The position numbers and the translations under genes were made by a program. Below the pieces are notes generated by a model. The model saw only the letters and a list, made by a program, of their open reading frames with translations. It searched no databases and was not told the DNA's origin. A stretch of 64,000 bases of DNA from Ophiura sarsii (Eukaryota; Echinodermata; Ophiuroidea; Amphilepidida; Ophiuridae): assembly GCA_035610835.1 (NCBI GenBank), contig CM069454.1, forward strand, positions 68,768,291 to 68,832,290. Reading direction: 5' to 3'. Numbering within the stretch: position 1 is the stretch's first letter; each line of letters begins with the position of its first letter. Shown piece by piece: positions 33,520 through 45,284 of this stretch.

Positions 33520-34773
33520 CTGAGAGCAATAACAAATGTGCATGACGTAGGCATATCTACTGCTGTTTATAAATGTTACAACTGTTTTGCATGACGTAGG
33601 CATATCTACTGCTGTTTATAAATGTTACAATAAAGGCTGAGAGCAATAACAAATGTGCATGACGTAGGCATATCTACTGCTGTTTATAAATGTTACAATA
33701 AAGGCTGAGAGCAATAACAAATGTGCATGACGTAGGCATATCTACTGCTGTTTATAAATGTTACAATAAAGGCTGAGAGCAATAACAAATGTGCATGACG
33801 TAGGCATATCTACTGCTGTTTATAAATGTTACAATAAAGGCTGAGAGCAATAACAAATGTGCATGACGTAGGCATATCTACTGCTGTTTATAAATGTTAC
33901 AATAAAGGCTGAGAGCAATAACAAATGTGCATGACGTAGGCATATCTACTGCTGTTTATAAATGTTACAATAAAGGCTGAGAGCAATAACAAATGTGCAT
34001 GACGTAGGCATATCTACTGCTGTTTATAAATGTTACAATAAAGGCTGAGAGCAATAACAAATGTGCATGACGTAGGCATATCTACTGCTGTTTATAAATG
34101 TTACAATAAAGGCTGAGAGCAATAACAAATGTGCATGACGTAGGCATATCTACTGCTGTTTATAAATGTTACAATAAAGGCTGAGAGCAATAACAAATGT
34201 GCATGACGTAGGCATATCTACTGCTGTTTATAGAGCAATAACAAATGTGCATGACGTAGGCATATCTACTGCTGTTTATAGAGCAATAACAAATGTGCAT
34301 GACGTAGGCATATCTACTGCTGTTTATAGAGCAATAACAAATGTGCATGACGTAGGCATATCTACTGCTGTTTATAGAGCAATAACAAATGTGCATGACG
34401 TAGGCATATCTACTGCTGTTTATAAATGTTACAACTGTTTTGCTATCTACTGCTGTTTATAAATGTTACAACTGTTTTGCTATCTACTGCTGTTTATAAA
34501 TGTTACAACTGTTTTGCTATCTACTGCTGTTTATAAATGTTACAACTGTTTTGCTATCTACTGCTGTTTATAAATGTTACAACTGTTTTGCTATCTACTG
34601 CTGTTTATAAATGTTACAACTGTTTTGCTATCTACTGCTGTTTATAAATGTTACAACTGTTTTGCTATCTACTGCTGATAACAATATTACAACCATTTTG
34701 CTATCTACTGCTGATAGCAATATTACAACCATTTTGCTATCTACTGCTGATAACAATATTACAACCGTTTTGC
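33520..34773. repeat. Modular tandem array with stepwise shorter units (68, 48, 37, 36 bp)
   Basis: Four successive blocks share the core CATATCTACTGCTG or CTATCTACTGCTG. About 9-10 units of 68 bp contain GAGCAATAACAAATGTGCAT, GACGTAGG and TGTTACAATAAAGG (to about 34204). Four to five units of 48 bp lack the ATAAATGTTACAATAAAGG part (to about 34430). Six units of 37 bp keep CTATCTACTGCTG and TGTTACAACTGTTTTG. Three units of 36 bp end the array with CTGATAACAATATTACAACC, one of them with the complete GATAGC arm of the hairpin. Each block is therefore a subset or a rearrangement of its neighbour. Confidence 0.93.
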
Positions 34774-34969
34774 TATAACAATCATGGGCACACATTCATC
34801 ACACATTATGTAAATACAAGTGCATTCACCAAGAAGACCAGAATCCATATAACTTGTCCACATTTTTCAGGTAAATAAAATATCTCAAATTAAAGATGAG
34901 TAAATCAACAACTTGAAAATTCCATTTTGGGGGGCTATATTTTTGGAATTATGTGATGTTTATTACCTA
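34774..34969. other. Unassigned spacer
   Basis: No gene recognised. Confidence 0.45.
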
Positions 34970-35103
34970 GTAATTGCCGCCTTAGTGCAGCTACGTCAAA
35001 AGGGTTCTGAATCAAAATGGCAGCAATAATAATTGGCCAAAAGTGCTTTGGGACTGTGCTTGGACTGCGGAAAGCACTATTTAAGAACTCATTATTATTA
35101 TCA
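34970..35103 (+). mobile_element. Probable SINE/LINE 3' tail with ATT repeats
   Basis: AAGTGCTTTGGGACTGTGCT, then GGACTGCGGAAAGCAC and TATTTAAGAACTC, lead into ATT repeats (about 35089-35112). The AGTGCTTT...AAAGCACT pair can form a hairpin next to the trinucleotide tail, as in many retroposon 3' ends. The upstream limit is unclear. Confidence 0.5.
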
Positions 35104-36039
35104 TTATTATTAGTTCTCTGAGCACTTTTCTGATGCCTTTGATATTATTTACGTTTTATGCTATCTTCTGATGACAGCAATCAACAATAAAGGTGCGTCT
35201 ACTTACTTTTCTATCAGAAGTGTCCCTTCCTCACACTGTTGCAGTGTATGCAGTCTGCGCATGTCTTCTTCCTACAAATAAACACAACAAATAGATACAT
35301 TAATACAAATTGTCAAATTATAGACTGTTACTTCATGCCCAATAAGCAATCGTCAGACTACAGGAAATCTGACTTATTGGTATGACCCGTAAGAGCACAT
35401 TTTAAGCTTTGAAATTATATCATGTTGAAGGTAATCTGACTTTGTTATCACAAGATATGATTTTAAGAACCATATTTGTTTTAAATTATTTTCTTTATAG
35501 TTCGTCAAATATATTGTCCTCTATCTCAAAACTGTGTCTGCTAACAACATGTCCTTGATGTGATTGGTCAGTGGTCATATACAATCCATGGTGTTGCAGC
35601 AAACCAATACGCTCTGCCATTTTGGTATTGAGCACTCTTTACGAAAGATAGTCTAACAACGAATAATTGTCAATAAATTAGTATGTAGCCATTTTCTTTT
35701 TTTTAAGATTTTTTCCCCTCAAATTGTCTAAAATCAGCTGTTTTTTTGCCGAAAATCTGTTGGAAATCTGTTTTCAAAAAATGTGTAAACAAAATTTGCC
35801 CCAAAATCTGTTGAAATTTGTTTTTTCACAACATTTTAACAAAATTCCTGATTTTTGCAGATTTGGGTGGTATTTAAAAAAAATGGTGTACAAGAATTGT
35901 GTTTGACATAACCCTACAACCTACTGTTAGGTCCTTACATCCTTTTCAGAAGTGATTTCAACTTGTGTGGCAATTGGACATTGTTTATTAAAACAACCTG
36001 TTATTATTTGAAGCGGATGAGAAACAGGTATTGTTGTGA
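35104..36039. other. Unassigned spacer
   Basis: No gene is recognised. A degenerate hairpin-like GCTATCTTCTGATGACAGC lies near 35159-35177, and AAATCTGTTG motifs repeat loosely at 35750-35825. Confidence 0.45.
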
Positions 36040-36600
36040 CTTGGCCTTTATGGCTTCTCAATCTAACTTTGACAAGATAAAAACACTTTCCAAATTGTCA
36101 CTGAATTCAGTTACATTAGTATAAATCTTACGCTATTGAGATGCCACACAGGGCCTCCCATACAAAAAATATACAATGTGATCACACAGACATATCGAAT
36201 ACACACGGGAAAAGTCCGTCCATCCATATAGAATAGGTTTTTCCATTGCCTAGATTTTAAAATGCCTAGAGTTCAGGAGACTGTGGTTCAAGTCCCCGCC
36301 GGTGAATATCCTTGCTTATTTGTTGTTGCGACATTCGCTGGTATTATTGTCTATTGTAAACACTGTGGGTTGGTAAACTGCTTTATATTATAGATTTTAA
36401 AAAGTAAGTGCTGTCAACCTCAATTGTCTACAAAATAGGACAAGAATAAAATACTGTTTCTATCAACCTAACAACATCACATTACCAACATGTGCTAAAA
36501 TCACCATTGAATCAATACAACACTTACGCCCGGATCAAGATATTGCACATAACAGAAGCTAGTACAGCTTCTCAATGGTGGGAGCGAGTCACCGGGACAA
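36040..36600. repeat. Degenerate long-period repeat left of the 56-bp array
   Basis: Two diverged copies (about 36042-36170 and 36410-36560) share CTTCTCAATCTAAC or ATCAACCTAAC, CACTGAATTCAGTTA, AATACAACACTTACGC or its variant, and GATATTGCACA. The same landmarks return at 39420-39925 beyond the 56-bp array. Confidence 0.55.
36255..36400 (+). mobile_element. tRNA-derived SINE fragment
   Basis: GGTTCAAGTCC (36285-36295) is a full match to the pol III B-box consensus and lies in a GTGGTTCAAGTCCCCGCC context typical of tRNA T-arms. The A-box side is missing or eroded (AATGCCTAGAG). It is probably a 5'-truncated SINE. Confidence 0.5.
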
Positions 36601-36845
36601 AATCACCATTCCGAAACCAGAAAATAAACAATCGTCAAAATAATAATAAGCTTACTAAATAAAATAAAAAATTGTCAGCTAAATCACTCTTTATTTAATG
36701 CAAATTAATAGTGGAGATTCACTTGAAATGAGTTTATTTAGTCAAATCTGTGCATTTACTGTATTCTTGCTCGCTACAATGTTGCTGCGGATTCTCACTT
36801 TCGTGTTTGTCTTAAAACATGTTGGACAATATTTCGACAAAATCT
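36601..36845. other. Unassigned AT-rich spacer
   Basis: No gene recognised; the open frame 36698-36946 enters the array. Confidence 0.45.
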
Positions 36846-39365
36846 GGTGCCCTAATAATCAGCCCAGAGTATGTTTGGAGACATTTGTGAATCCTGAGTC
36901 TGGTGCCCTAATAATCAGCCCAGAGTATGTTTGGAGACATTTGTGAATCCTGAGTCTGGTGCCCTAATAATCAGCCCAGAGTATGTTTGGAGACATTTGT
37001 GAATCCTGAGTCTGGTGCCCTAATAATCAGCCCAGAGTATGTTTGGAGACATTTGTGAATCCTGAGTCTGGTGCCCTAATAATCAGCCCAGAGTATGTTT
37101 GGAGACATTTGTGAATCCTGAGTCTGGTGCCCTACTAATCAGCCCAGAGTATGTTTGGAGACATTTGTGAATCCTGTGTCTGGTGCCCTAATAATCAGCC
37201 CAGAGTATGTTTGAAGACATTTGTGAATCCTGAGTCTGGTGCCCTAATAATCAGCCCAGAGTATGTTTGGAGACATTTGTGAATCCTGAGTCTGGTGCCC
37301 TAATAATCAGCCCAGGGTATGTTTGGAGACATTTGTGAATCCTGAGTCTGGTGCCCTAATAATCAGCCCAGAGTATGTTTGGAGACATTTGTGAATCCTG
37401 AGTCTGGTGCCCTACTAATCAGCCCAGAGTATGTTTGGAGACATTTGTGAATCCTGAGTCTGGTGCCCTAATAATCAGCCCAGGGTATGTTTGGAGACAT
37501 TTGTGAATCCTGAGTCTGGTGCCCTAATAATCAGCCCAGAGTATGTTTGGAGACATTTGTGAATCCTGAGTCTGGTGCCCTACTAATCAGCCCAGAGTAT
37601 GTTTGGAGACATTTGTGAATCCTGAGTCTGGTGCCCTAATAATCAGCCCAGAGTATGTTTGGAGACATTTGTGAATCCTGAGTCTGGTGCCCTACTAATC
37701 AGCCCAGAGTATGTTTGGAGACATTTGTGAATCCTGTGTCTGGTGCCCTAATAATCAGCCCAGAGTATGTTTGGAGACATTTGTGAATCCTGAGTCTGGT
37801 GCCCTACTAATCAGCCCAGAGTATGTTTGGAGACATTTGTGAATCCTGTGTCTGGTGCCCTAATAATCAGCCCAGAGTATGTTTGGAGACATTTGTGAAT
37901 CCTGAGTCTGGTGCCCTAATAATCAGCCCAGAGTATGTTTGGAGACATTTGTGAATCCTGTGTCTGGTGCCCTAATAATCAGCCCAGAGTATGTTTGGAG
38001 ACATTTGTGAATCCTGAGTCTGGTGCCCTAATAATCAGCCCAGAGTATGTTTGGAGACATTTGTGAATCCTGTGTCTGGTGCCCTAATAATCAGCCCAGG
38101 GTATGTTTGGAGACATTTGTGAATCCTGAGTCTGGTGCCCTAATAATCAGCCCAGAGTATGTTTGGAGACATTTGTGAATCCTGAGTCTGGTGCCCTAAT
38201 AATCAGCCCAGAGTATGTTTGGAGACATTTGTGAATCCTGAGTCTGGTGCCCTAATAATCAGCCCAGAGTATGTTTGGAGACATTTGTGAATCCTGAGTC
38301 TGGTGCCCTAATAATCAGCCCAGAGTATGTTTGGAGACATTTGTGAATCCTGTGTCTGGTGCCCTAATAATCAGCCCAGAGTATGTTTGGAGACATTTGT
38401 GAATCCTGAGTCTGGTGCCCTACTAATCAGCCCAGAGTATGTTTGGAGACATTTGTGAATCCTGTGTCTGGTGCCCTAATAATCAGCCCAGAGTATGTTT
38501 GGAGACATTTGTGAATCCTGAGTCTGGTGCCCTACTAATCAGCCCAGAGTATGTTTGGAGACATTTGTGAATCCTGTGTCTGGTGCCCTAATAATCAGCC
38601 CAGAGTATGTTTGGAGACATTTGTGAATCCTGAGTCTGGTGCCCTAATAATCAGCCCAGAGTATGTTTGGAGACATTTGTGAATCCTGTGTCTGGTGCCC
38701 TAATAATCAGCCCAGAGTATGTTTGGAGACATTTGTGAATCCTGAGTCTGGTGCCCTAATAATCAGCCCAGAGTATGTTTGGAGACATTTGTGAATCCTG
38801 AGTCTGGTGCCCTACTAATCAGCCCAGAGTATGTTTGGAGACATTTGTGAATCCTGAGTCTGGTGCCCTAATAATCAGCCCAGAGTATGTTTGGAGACAT
38901 TTGTGAATCCTGAGTCTGGTGCCCTAATAATCAGCCCAGAGTATGTTTGGAGACATTTGTGAATCCTGAGTCTGGTGCCCTAATAATCAGCCCAGAGTAT
39001 GTTTGGAGACATTTGTGAATCCTGAGTCTGGTGCCCTACTAATCAGCCCAGAGTATGTTTGGAGACATTTGTGAATCCTGAGTCTGGTGCCCTAATAATC
39101 AGCCCAGAGTATGTTTGGAGACATTTGTGAATCCTGAGTCTGGTGCCCTAATAATCAGCCCAGAGTATGTTTGGAGACATTTGTGAATCCTGAGTCTGGT
39201 GCCCTACTAATCAGCCCAGAGTATGTTTGGAGACATTTGTGAATCCTGTGTCTGGTGCCCTAATAATCAGCCCAGAGTATGTTTGGAGACATTTGTGAAT
39301 CCTGAGTCTGGTGCCCTAATAATCAGCCCAGAGTATGTTTGGAGACATTTGTGAATCCTGAGTCC
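36846..39365. repeat. 56-bp tandem repeat, 45 copies
   Basis: The unit carries TCTGGTGCCCTAATAATCAG, CCCAGAGTATGTTTGGAGAC and ATTTGTGAATCCTGAG. Three two-state sites (CTAATAAT/CTACTAAT, CAGAG/CAGGG, GAGTCTGG/GTGTCTGG) are combined in patterns that recur (for example CTACTAAT followed by GTGTCT), showing block amplification. No stop-free frame crosses more than about 1.5 units. It is sandwiched between degenerate long-period repeats. Confidence 0.97.
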
Positions 39366-39419
39366 AGCCTGAAAAATTAAACTGAGTCCTGGGAGAACAA
39401 TTTACGAATATATGCCAGC

Positions 39420-39925
39420 CCTATAATACTCTACCCAATATTGACAAGACACCTTCACACTGCATGTTAAAATTGTCACTGAATTCAGTTATATTAATAC
39501 CATACTAACGCCATCGAGATGTTGCACAACAACAGGGCCTCCTTGTAGACAAACATAGGAAATAATCTTGCTGACATCAAATAACAACTGGAAAGGAGCG
39601 GCAATCTATAGAACTTAGATTTTTTAGTTTCATTGCATACATTCCTTAACCCTCATTGTTAAAAGAAAATAGGCCAAGAAATAAATAATGTTCTTATTAG
39701 GCTTTATAGCTTCTCAACCTAACATTCTGTTATATTAATACAACACTTGCGCTATGGATATGTCGCTCATAAACCGGCCTCCTCATAGACAAACATAGGA
39801 TGTATCGATATGTCACTCAGGCCTCCTCCCTCATAGGCAAACATAGGATGTAATCTCACTGACATTATCAAATAAAACAGATGGGTGCAACAGAGCACCT
39901 TATAGAACTAATCCATTATATATCC
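39420..39925. repeat. Degenerate long-period repeat right of the 56-bp array
   Basis: Two copies (about 39425-39600 and 39640-39925) share GTTATATTAATAC, GGGCCTCCTTGTAGACAAAC or its variant, CATAGGA..TAATCT and TATAGAACT. They match the left-side copies at 36040-36600. An internal duplication of CATAGACAAACATAGGATGT lies at 39782-39848. Confidence 0.6.
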
Positions 39926-41400
39926 ATGTAATAAGGTCGACTATAATATTTAATGTACAAGTACTCTAAACACAATATTATTATTACAGCATAGAGTTTT
40001 TCTCCATGGTAAATGAACTCCTGTTTTGCATGACATTTGAGTGGATTAATACATTTCTATTAATATCTTATAGGATAATATGTTATAATGCTCAAGTGAA
40101 TCACAACATACTTTTTTCTTTAAAATGGTGCGTCGAGAGCGTTTGAGACTCTCACAGATCAAAAGAGCGCCCTCGATTTCCCCAAAAATGCATGTAACTC
40201 AAAATGTCAATATTTCGAGTTACGCTGTTTTGCTAAATTACGGCTGTACAGTAGATGCCTGTATTAACTCAATGCATCAAACTTACAGTAGACAGGCAGT
40301 AAGATCGAATTAAAAAATATGAATTTTTTAATTCATGTCAGACTACTGGTGGCCGCCATTTTGTGTTTACAGTGTACCAGTGTCCTGAATGAACACAGTA
40401 AAGTATTGGGCGATTATAGATTTTTTGAAGTTTTTTGTTTGCGGTAAATTTTTTTGAGTTAAAGTGAAATGTAAAACTTGTGAATCGTGTAGTTAAGTAT
40501 ATTAGGTAGATTCTCACTGACAGAAAGAAAAATCTATCGACAGTAAAAGGAGAGAAAAACTAGTTTTAAATCACAAAAATGGGCCAAATTTGTACATGTG
40601 GGCGTGGTTTTGTCAGTACAAAATGACATCATTGGTGTGTTCGGGTCAATTGAACCTAAAATAAAGCATCTGGAAATCGAGATTAAGCCAAATTATGATT
40701 ATTCAAAGATGAACTGGGTATGTCATTCAAGTAAAAGGTAACAAATCGGAGTGATTGACAGCAGCTATAATGACGTAATGATAACAATGGCGGCGAAATT
40801 AGTATATTTTTATTCGATTTTGCTGACTGGTTCGTAGATGCTTGTATTAACTCAATGCATCAAACCGCAAGCACACCGGAAATATATCCCACAATGCAAT
40901 GCATTTCTTCAAATATTGATAACAAATTGACAACCAATAAGCATGGGAGTGGGGGGTTTGACAAGTTGCATGATCTTTAGAATTCCATAGCACTGTAATA
41001 CAGTGGCTGTGGAGGCATCAGCATTTAGGGGTGGGGGTGTCAGGGACAATTTAGGGGTCGCGGACATATTTAATACATGTTTTCTATGGGAGAGTTGGTA
41101 AAATTTAGGGGGGAGGGGGTTGCAGAGGGGGTTGTGACATTTAGGGGGTCATTACCCCCATGGCACTATAAAAGAGCAGTGCTGATTAGCATTATGAAAG
41201 ACACCTATTTTGATTGATACAACAAGTATTTCCAATGGGTCCCAAATCAATGAACCAGTTTGCCGCCACAATAAAACAGGTTGCATTTGTCAATTGCTAA
41301 TTTGGCATAATCCTCTTTTATGGAATAAAGCACAACTTGTGGCTATACAGTTTACCATAAGCCCAACTGACAACCACAATTTGCAAATCAGAGATTTTTT
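39926..41400. other. Unassigned; contains a 32-bp direct repeat and GGGG-rich stretch
   Basis: No gene is recognised. GTAGATGCCTGTATTAACTC and the next 12 bases (40251-40282) recur at 40834-40865 with one change. The 583-bp interval could be an element or a duplication. At 41010-41155 ATTTAGGGGG-like motifs recur four times. The 62-codon frame at 40125 starts with ATG but has no family motif. Confidence 0.45.
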
Positions 41401-41408
41401 ACTAAAGG

Positions 41409-41476
41409 ATATGAAAATGTTTGGATTTTTTGAAAATGTTTGGATTTTTTTGGATATTTTGAAAATGTTCGGAATT
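41409..41476. repeat. Short tandem repeat, GAAAATGTTTGGATTTTTT
   Basis: About three imperfect copies of a 17-19 bp unit. Confidence 0.7.
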
Positions 41477-41479
41477 TAA

Positions 41480-42019
41480 ACAAACAGCCTGACTGCTACC
41501 TGTTGTTTTATCTTTTAAAACAATAAGCAACTAGAGGGAATACTTGACACCTCTGCTTTGTTTACAAGCCTCGAACTATCTCAATAATGAAGGTTCCGTT
41601 GGCAGGAACTTTGTAGCACATTTCCAAGAATTTGCACTCTGTCCCATCTCTGCATAAACATTTAAATAGTAGATGCCAAATATTTGTACTTTTCAAATGC
41701 AACATCAAATGGAACAAAGCAAATGCAAAACACAAATGTATCTATGCTTAGTATCAAATGTATTATGTTTCACTGATGTGACAGGAAAATATTGACTATT
41801 AGTTGCATGGTAGTATCAAATCAATTTAACCATAATTGTCATAATATGTTAACAATTGTTAGAACAATGGAAATATTAGCAGCAGTATGTAGACTGCTGA
41901 TATCGGGCTTGATCATGTTTTACTGATGAATTATATATATTTTTTGAGCAATTGTTCTTGAGCTCCTCCGTACCTTTCAGGATCATCAGGATCCCTTCAT
42001 TCAGTATAAAATCAAGTTA
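41480..42019. other. Unassigned; may contain more of the retroelement relic
   Basis: No gene is recognised. The last 80 bases, with the frame FIQYKIKLKDF, lead into the relic below. Confidence 0.4.
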
Positions 42020-42299
42020 AAGGACTTCCAAGTTATCACCAGAGAGGATCATTTTTGGAAACGTAAGATCAGAGAGGCGGAGTAATTCTGTTATACCCTT
42101 CACAGAAGTATTCATAGTGCATGATTTTTAAGAACGACGCATACTACCGATGTTGGTGTGTAGGGTATAACAGAATTATGCCAGAGAGGCTAATGAAATA
42201 AGGATGCATAAACCGACCCTCAACAGAGACACCAGCTACCCGAATGACCTGCCGTCGTGTGATTGTCCAAAAGGTAGTCATGTGACAAGTGGAGGGTAA
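42020..42299 (+). pseudogene. Retroelement polyprotein C-terminal fragment, split by a small transposon
   Basis: The first part reads KDFQVITREDHFWKRKIREA. The frame is then interrupted by a 104-bp inverted-repeat element and resumes as EANEIRMHKPTLNRDTSYPN, then DLPSSCD, to a TAA at 42297-42299. The pattern REDHFWKRKIREA...I.KPTLNRD.GYELP is what I associate with the C-terminal end of retroelement polyproteins that carry a GIY-YIG-like nuclease (Penelope-like and related elements). That subclass is inference from memory of the motif. One 8-bp target copy must be removed to rejoin the frame, and then it is exactly in phase. No start or upstream domain is visible, so it is a 5'-truncated or decayed copy. 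Confidence 0.55.
42079..42182. mobile_element. 104-bp hairpin MITE with 8-bp target duplication
   Basis: The ends are 21-bp inverted repeats starting GGAGTAATTCTGTTATACCC (left) and, on the opposite strand, GGCATAATTCTGTTATACCC (right), two mismatches. AGAGAGGC flanks both sides (42071-42078, 42183-42190). The length and 8-bp duplication suit an hAT-type MITE. It interrupts the retroelement reading frame. Confidence 0.85.
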
Positions 42300-43990
42300 A
42301 TACTACGCTGAATAAAGGGATCGCGATGTCTAGAAAGCTACGAAGCTCAGTAACAATGGCTCAACAAAGGTATCCAAATCAAGCAATGGAAATGTTATTA
42401 TCTCACAAAACAAATTTGATAATACACTTATCAATTGCGAGCCCGATTCAGATGGAAAATCTATCAAAATGGTGCGGGCCATTTTGAAAACCATCTTGGT
42501 GTTGGAAGACCCACTATAAATTTGCAATGACATATAAAGTATAAACACTTAAAATATCAAATGCTTAAGCACTACAAGATTGATAGTATTTACTTGAGAT
42601 AGAAATGCCCATATAACAGTAACTTTCAAGTTGGTTGGTACTTGGGTATATGGTTTAACACACAGAGAAATCAAAGAAATGTTTGTGACGTGGATAATGT
42701 ATTGGAATTAACATGGTCAGCAGCTTTGAACTCTGCTCTTTCTTACAAAGATTGTGAGATACATATATGAAGCACAGTTATCACATCAGAACTACAATAT
42801 TCGGCAATCATCATGCTGTCAGTCATGTGATGTACATGTTACAAACATAGGATGCTCACATGTTTTACATGTGACGCACATGTGACAGGGTTATTTGAAG
42901 ATAAAAAAACGGACTATGCATATATTTGTATTAATATGGGGATATCTCACACCAATTGGGAATCTAAACATGACAATGAACAATATATGCTGCTGACATT
43001 TTAGAAAGCATTCCAAAATAATCATGTTGCATGCCAATTGGAATAACCAAACATATGTGCGTGTCTGAAACTCTACAGCTAGACAGGGGATCTACTCTAT
43101 TAATGCTCACAAGCATCGGTAATGCCGGCCTTATATTTATGTATAAAACAGGACTATACAAGATTATTAACACTGTATGTATAGCTATCATTGCCTGCGG
43201 CCAGTGAAGTACAGCTTGTTTTCATACTGAAATTAATGCCATCGTAGCGCTTATAAACTTGAATGAGGAGAAATACATGACAAGATATTACTGTATAGGC
43301 CTATTCCATAATGGATGACATGACACTATTATTGGTAAATGCAAGAGGAAAACAGACCAGATAGTCTTACCATAGGACAACCAATGAGCCTATAAACACC
43401 AAGCACCACATGCAATGTGAGAACCATCCCTGTACACCAAAGGCCAGTTCATACTCAATCTAAAATGGGTCCATTTAAATGAGCACGGACTAACACATGT
43501 ATATCTTCCCCATTTTCAGGCATGCGAGTGAACATACTGTAATTAAAAACAAAACCTGAAAAAATCCCAACCAGACAAAGTGTGTGAAATTGGGCTAAAA
43601 AGGCACAAATGAAATAAAATGCAGATATTTGGAAAATGGTTGATTCTGATGCAAAACCAATGAATGATTTTTAAACCTGACAATGATCATGTCTGCATTG
43701 TATCCCTCGGTTTCAAAAAGTAGCATGCCAGCTGAGGAACAAGCATCAACCAAGCATGCCAGAGATAGGAACAAGATAACCAAACATGTGTTTACTGCCT
43801 AAGGTTATGAGTCCCCCTATCTCCCATCATTTTGACATGATATGAATAATAAAAAGGGCAATATTTGTTGACACCTGATGTCAATGACCTGGCTATAAAT
43901 GTTCACACAATGTACAAACACATGTGCATCAATATAAATGATTTGATTCATAAAAACACAGCACAGCTGATGCATCTCATCTTGATTACA
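42300..43990. other. Unassigned spacer
   Basis: No gene or array is recognised over 1.7 kb. Scattered short open frames on the minus strand (42330-42548, 42964-43191, 43595-43783) have no motif. Confidence 0.45.
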
Positions 43991-43996
43991 CATAAG

Positions 43997-44801
43997 GCAC
44001 GTTCAGACATGGCTATTTAACTCGAGCAGGTCGAGTGAAGGATGAGTCGAGTTAAATTCGCGAGAATGGTCGAGTTAGTGCCCGTGTGGACAAGAGTCGT
44101 GATAACTTAACCCGACCAATTCACCTCTGACAAAAGTCAGAGGTAAAGTCCTATCTCGACCAGTCGAGTCAAGTTAACGCACCGTGTGAACAGCGCAGTA
44201 CGATAGCCCGAGGTAAATGTGACCTTTCGCAAATGTAATTGACCTGCTGCTGAAGACTGCATTGTTTTTACGCATAGCTCGCGTAATTGTTATCCTTGTT
44301 TGTACATAGGCCATGCGTGTATAATATTTTATATTAGCATACCAAAATAACAGTCGTGCTACTATCTCTTCTTAAACATTAACTATGTTTCAACAGTAGG
44401 CCTAATGAATTTCTAAAAACACATTGAAATGTATCATGTCTTAAACGAAAAATCAGTTATTTTATGATTGACTCCTAGCTCACTTTTTACTTTAAACATT
44501 GGTATTTTAAACATTTTAATACCGACTCGTCTCACTTTTCTTAGAATTGCGCATGTTTTGGTTTAAGTGAGCCAAACATGTCGGAAATAGTGAGTTTCCA
44601 TTACTCAACATGTTTAATGATACAAACATTAATAGATGTGTGTAACACGTGCACCACCACCTCTTAACATCCGGAATTTAACCTCAGGGGCAGGCGGTTG
44701 CCTGTGTGTAGACAATCGCTCGAGTTATCAAAAATATTTCAGGTATTTTATCACGGGTCATACAATATTCAACTCGAGTTAAAAGCCAGGTCTAAACGCA
44801 G
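43997..44801. mobile_element. MITE with GTTCAGACATGGCT...AACTCGAG ends
   Basis: The left end GCACGTTCAGACATGGCTAT and TTAACTCGAG mirrors the right end, CTCGAGTTAAAAGCCAGGTC and TAAACGCAGC, with several mismatches over about 30 bp. The left half also has multiple GTCGAG/CTCGAC motifs (44030-44170) that pair with each other. About 805 bp, no coding sequence. No target duplication could be fixed, so the class is unknown. Confidence 0.68.
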
Positions 44802-44979
44802 CTATAGACAGCAGAGTACCGTGGGCTCATAAATCATTCATAATGTTTAGTAAACCACATGGGACTAGTTGTTATGACCGGATACAATTATTTTTAGTTT
44901 ATTTTTTCTCCAATTTTTACAACATAAATTTGCACAAGACACATAAGCTACATGTATTGACACTTTGAATTGCATACGC

Positions 44980-45284
44980 TTAGGCCAAATTAAATTAATT
45001 GTTTGTCTCAAAGCTCCCGCGCGCGTTAGTTTATTGATGCGCATTAGAAAAACAAAAATCTGAAAAAAACGTCTTTCCCCCCCCCCCAAAAAAAAAAAAA
45101 TCCCAAAATTTCACAGATTTTCATTGATCACATCATCTTAAATACAAAAGTTCACTTTTACAAGGATTTCAATATTTTATATTTAAAAGAATAATTAAAA
45201 AAACTTGAAAAAACCCCCGCATTCCGCATTAGTTTTACAACAGGAGAGGAGCTTTGAGACAAACAATTAATTTAATTTGGCCTT
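44980..45284. mobile_element. Foldback element with about 35-bp perfect arms
   Basis: GGCCAAATTAAATTAATTGT and TTGTCTCAAAGCTCC on the left (about 44983-45016) are exactly mirrored at about 45248-45282. The interior has poly-A, poly-C and CGCGCGCG patches and no coding. No target duplication is clear. Confidence 0.75.

Noticed and set aside
33397..33594. Frame starting MELHNQLLECHIKTAKKCDK
   Set aside because: It looks protein-like at first but runs into the modular array, and the reverse strand is open as well. No family is recognised.
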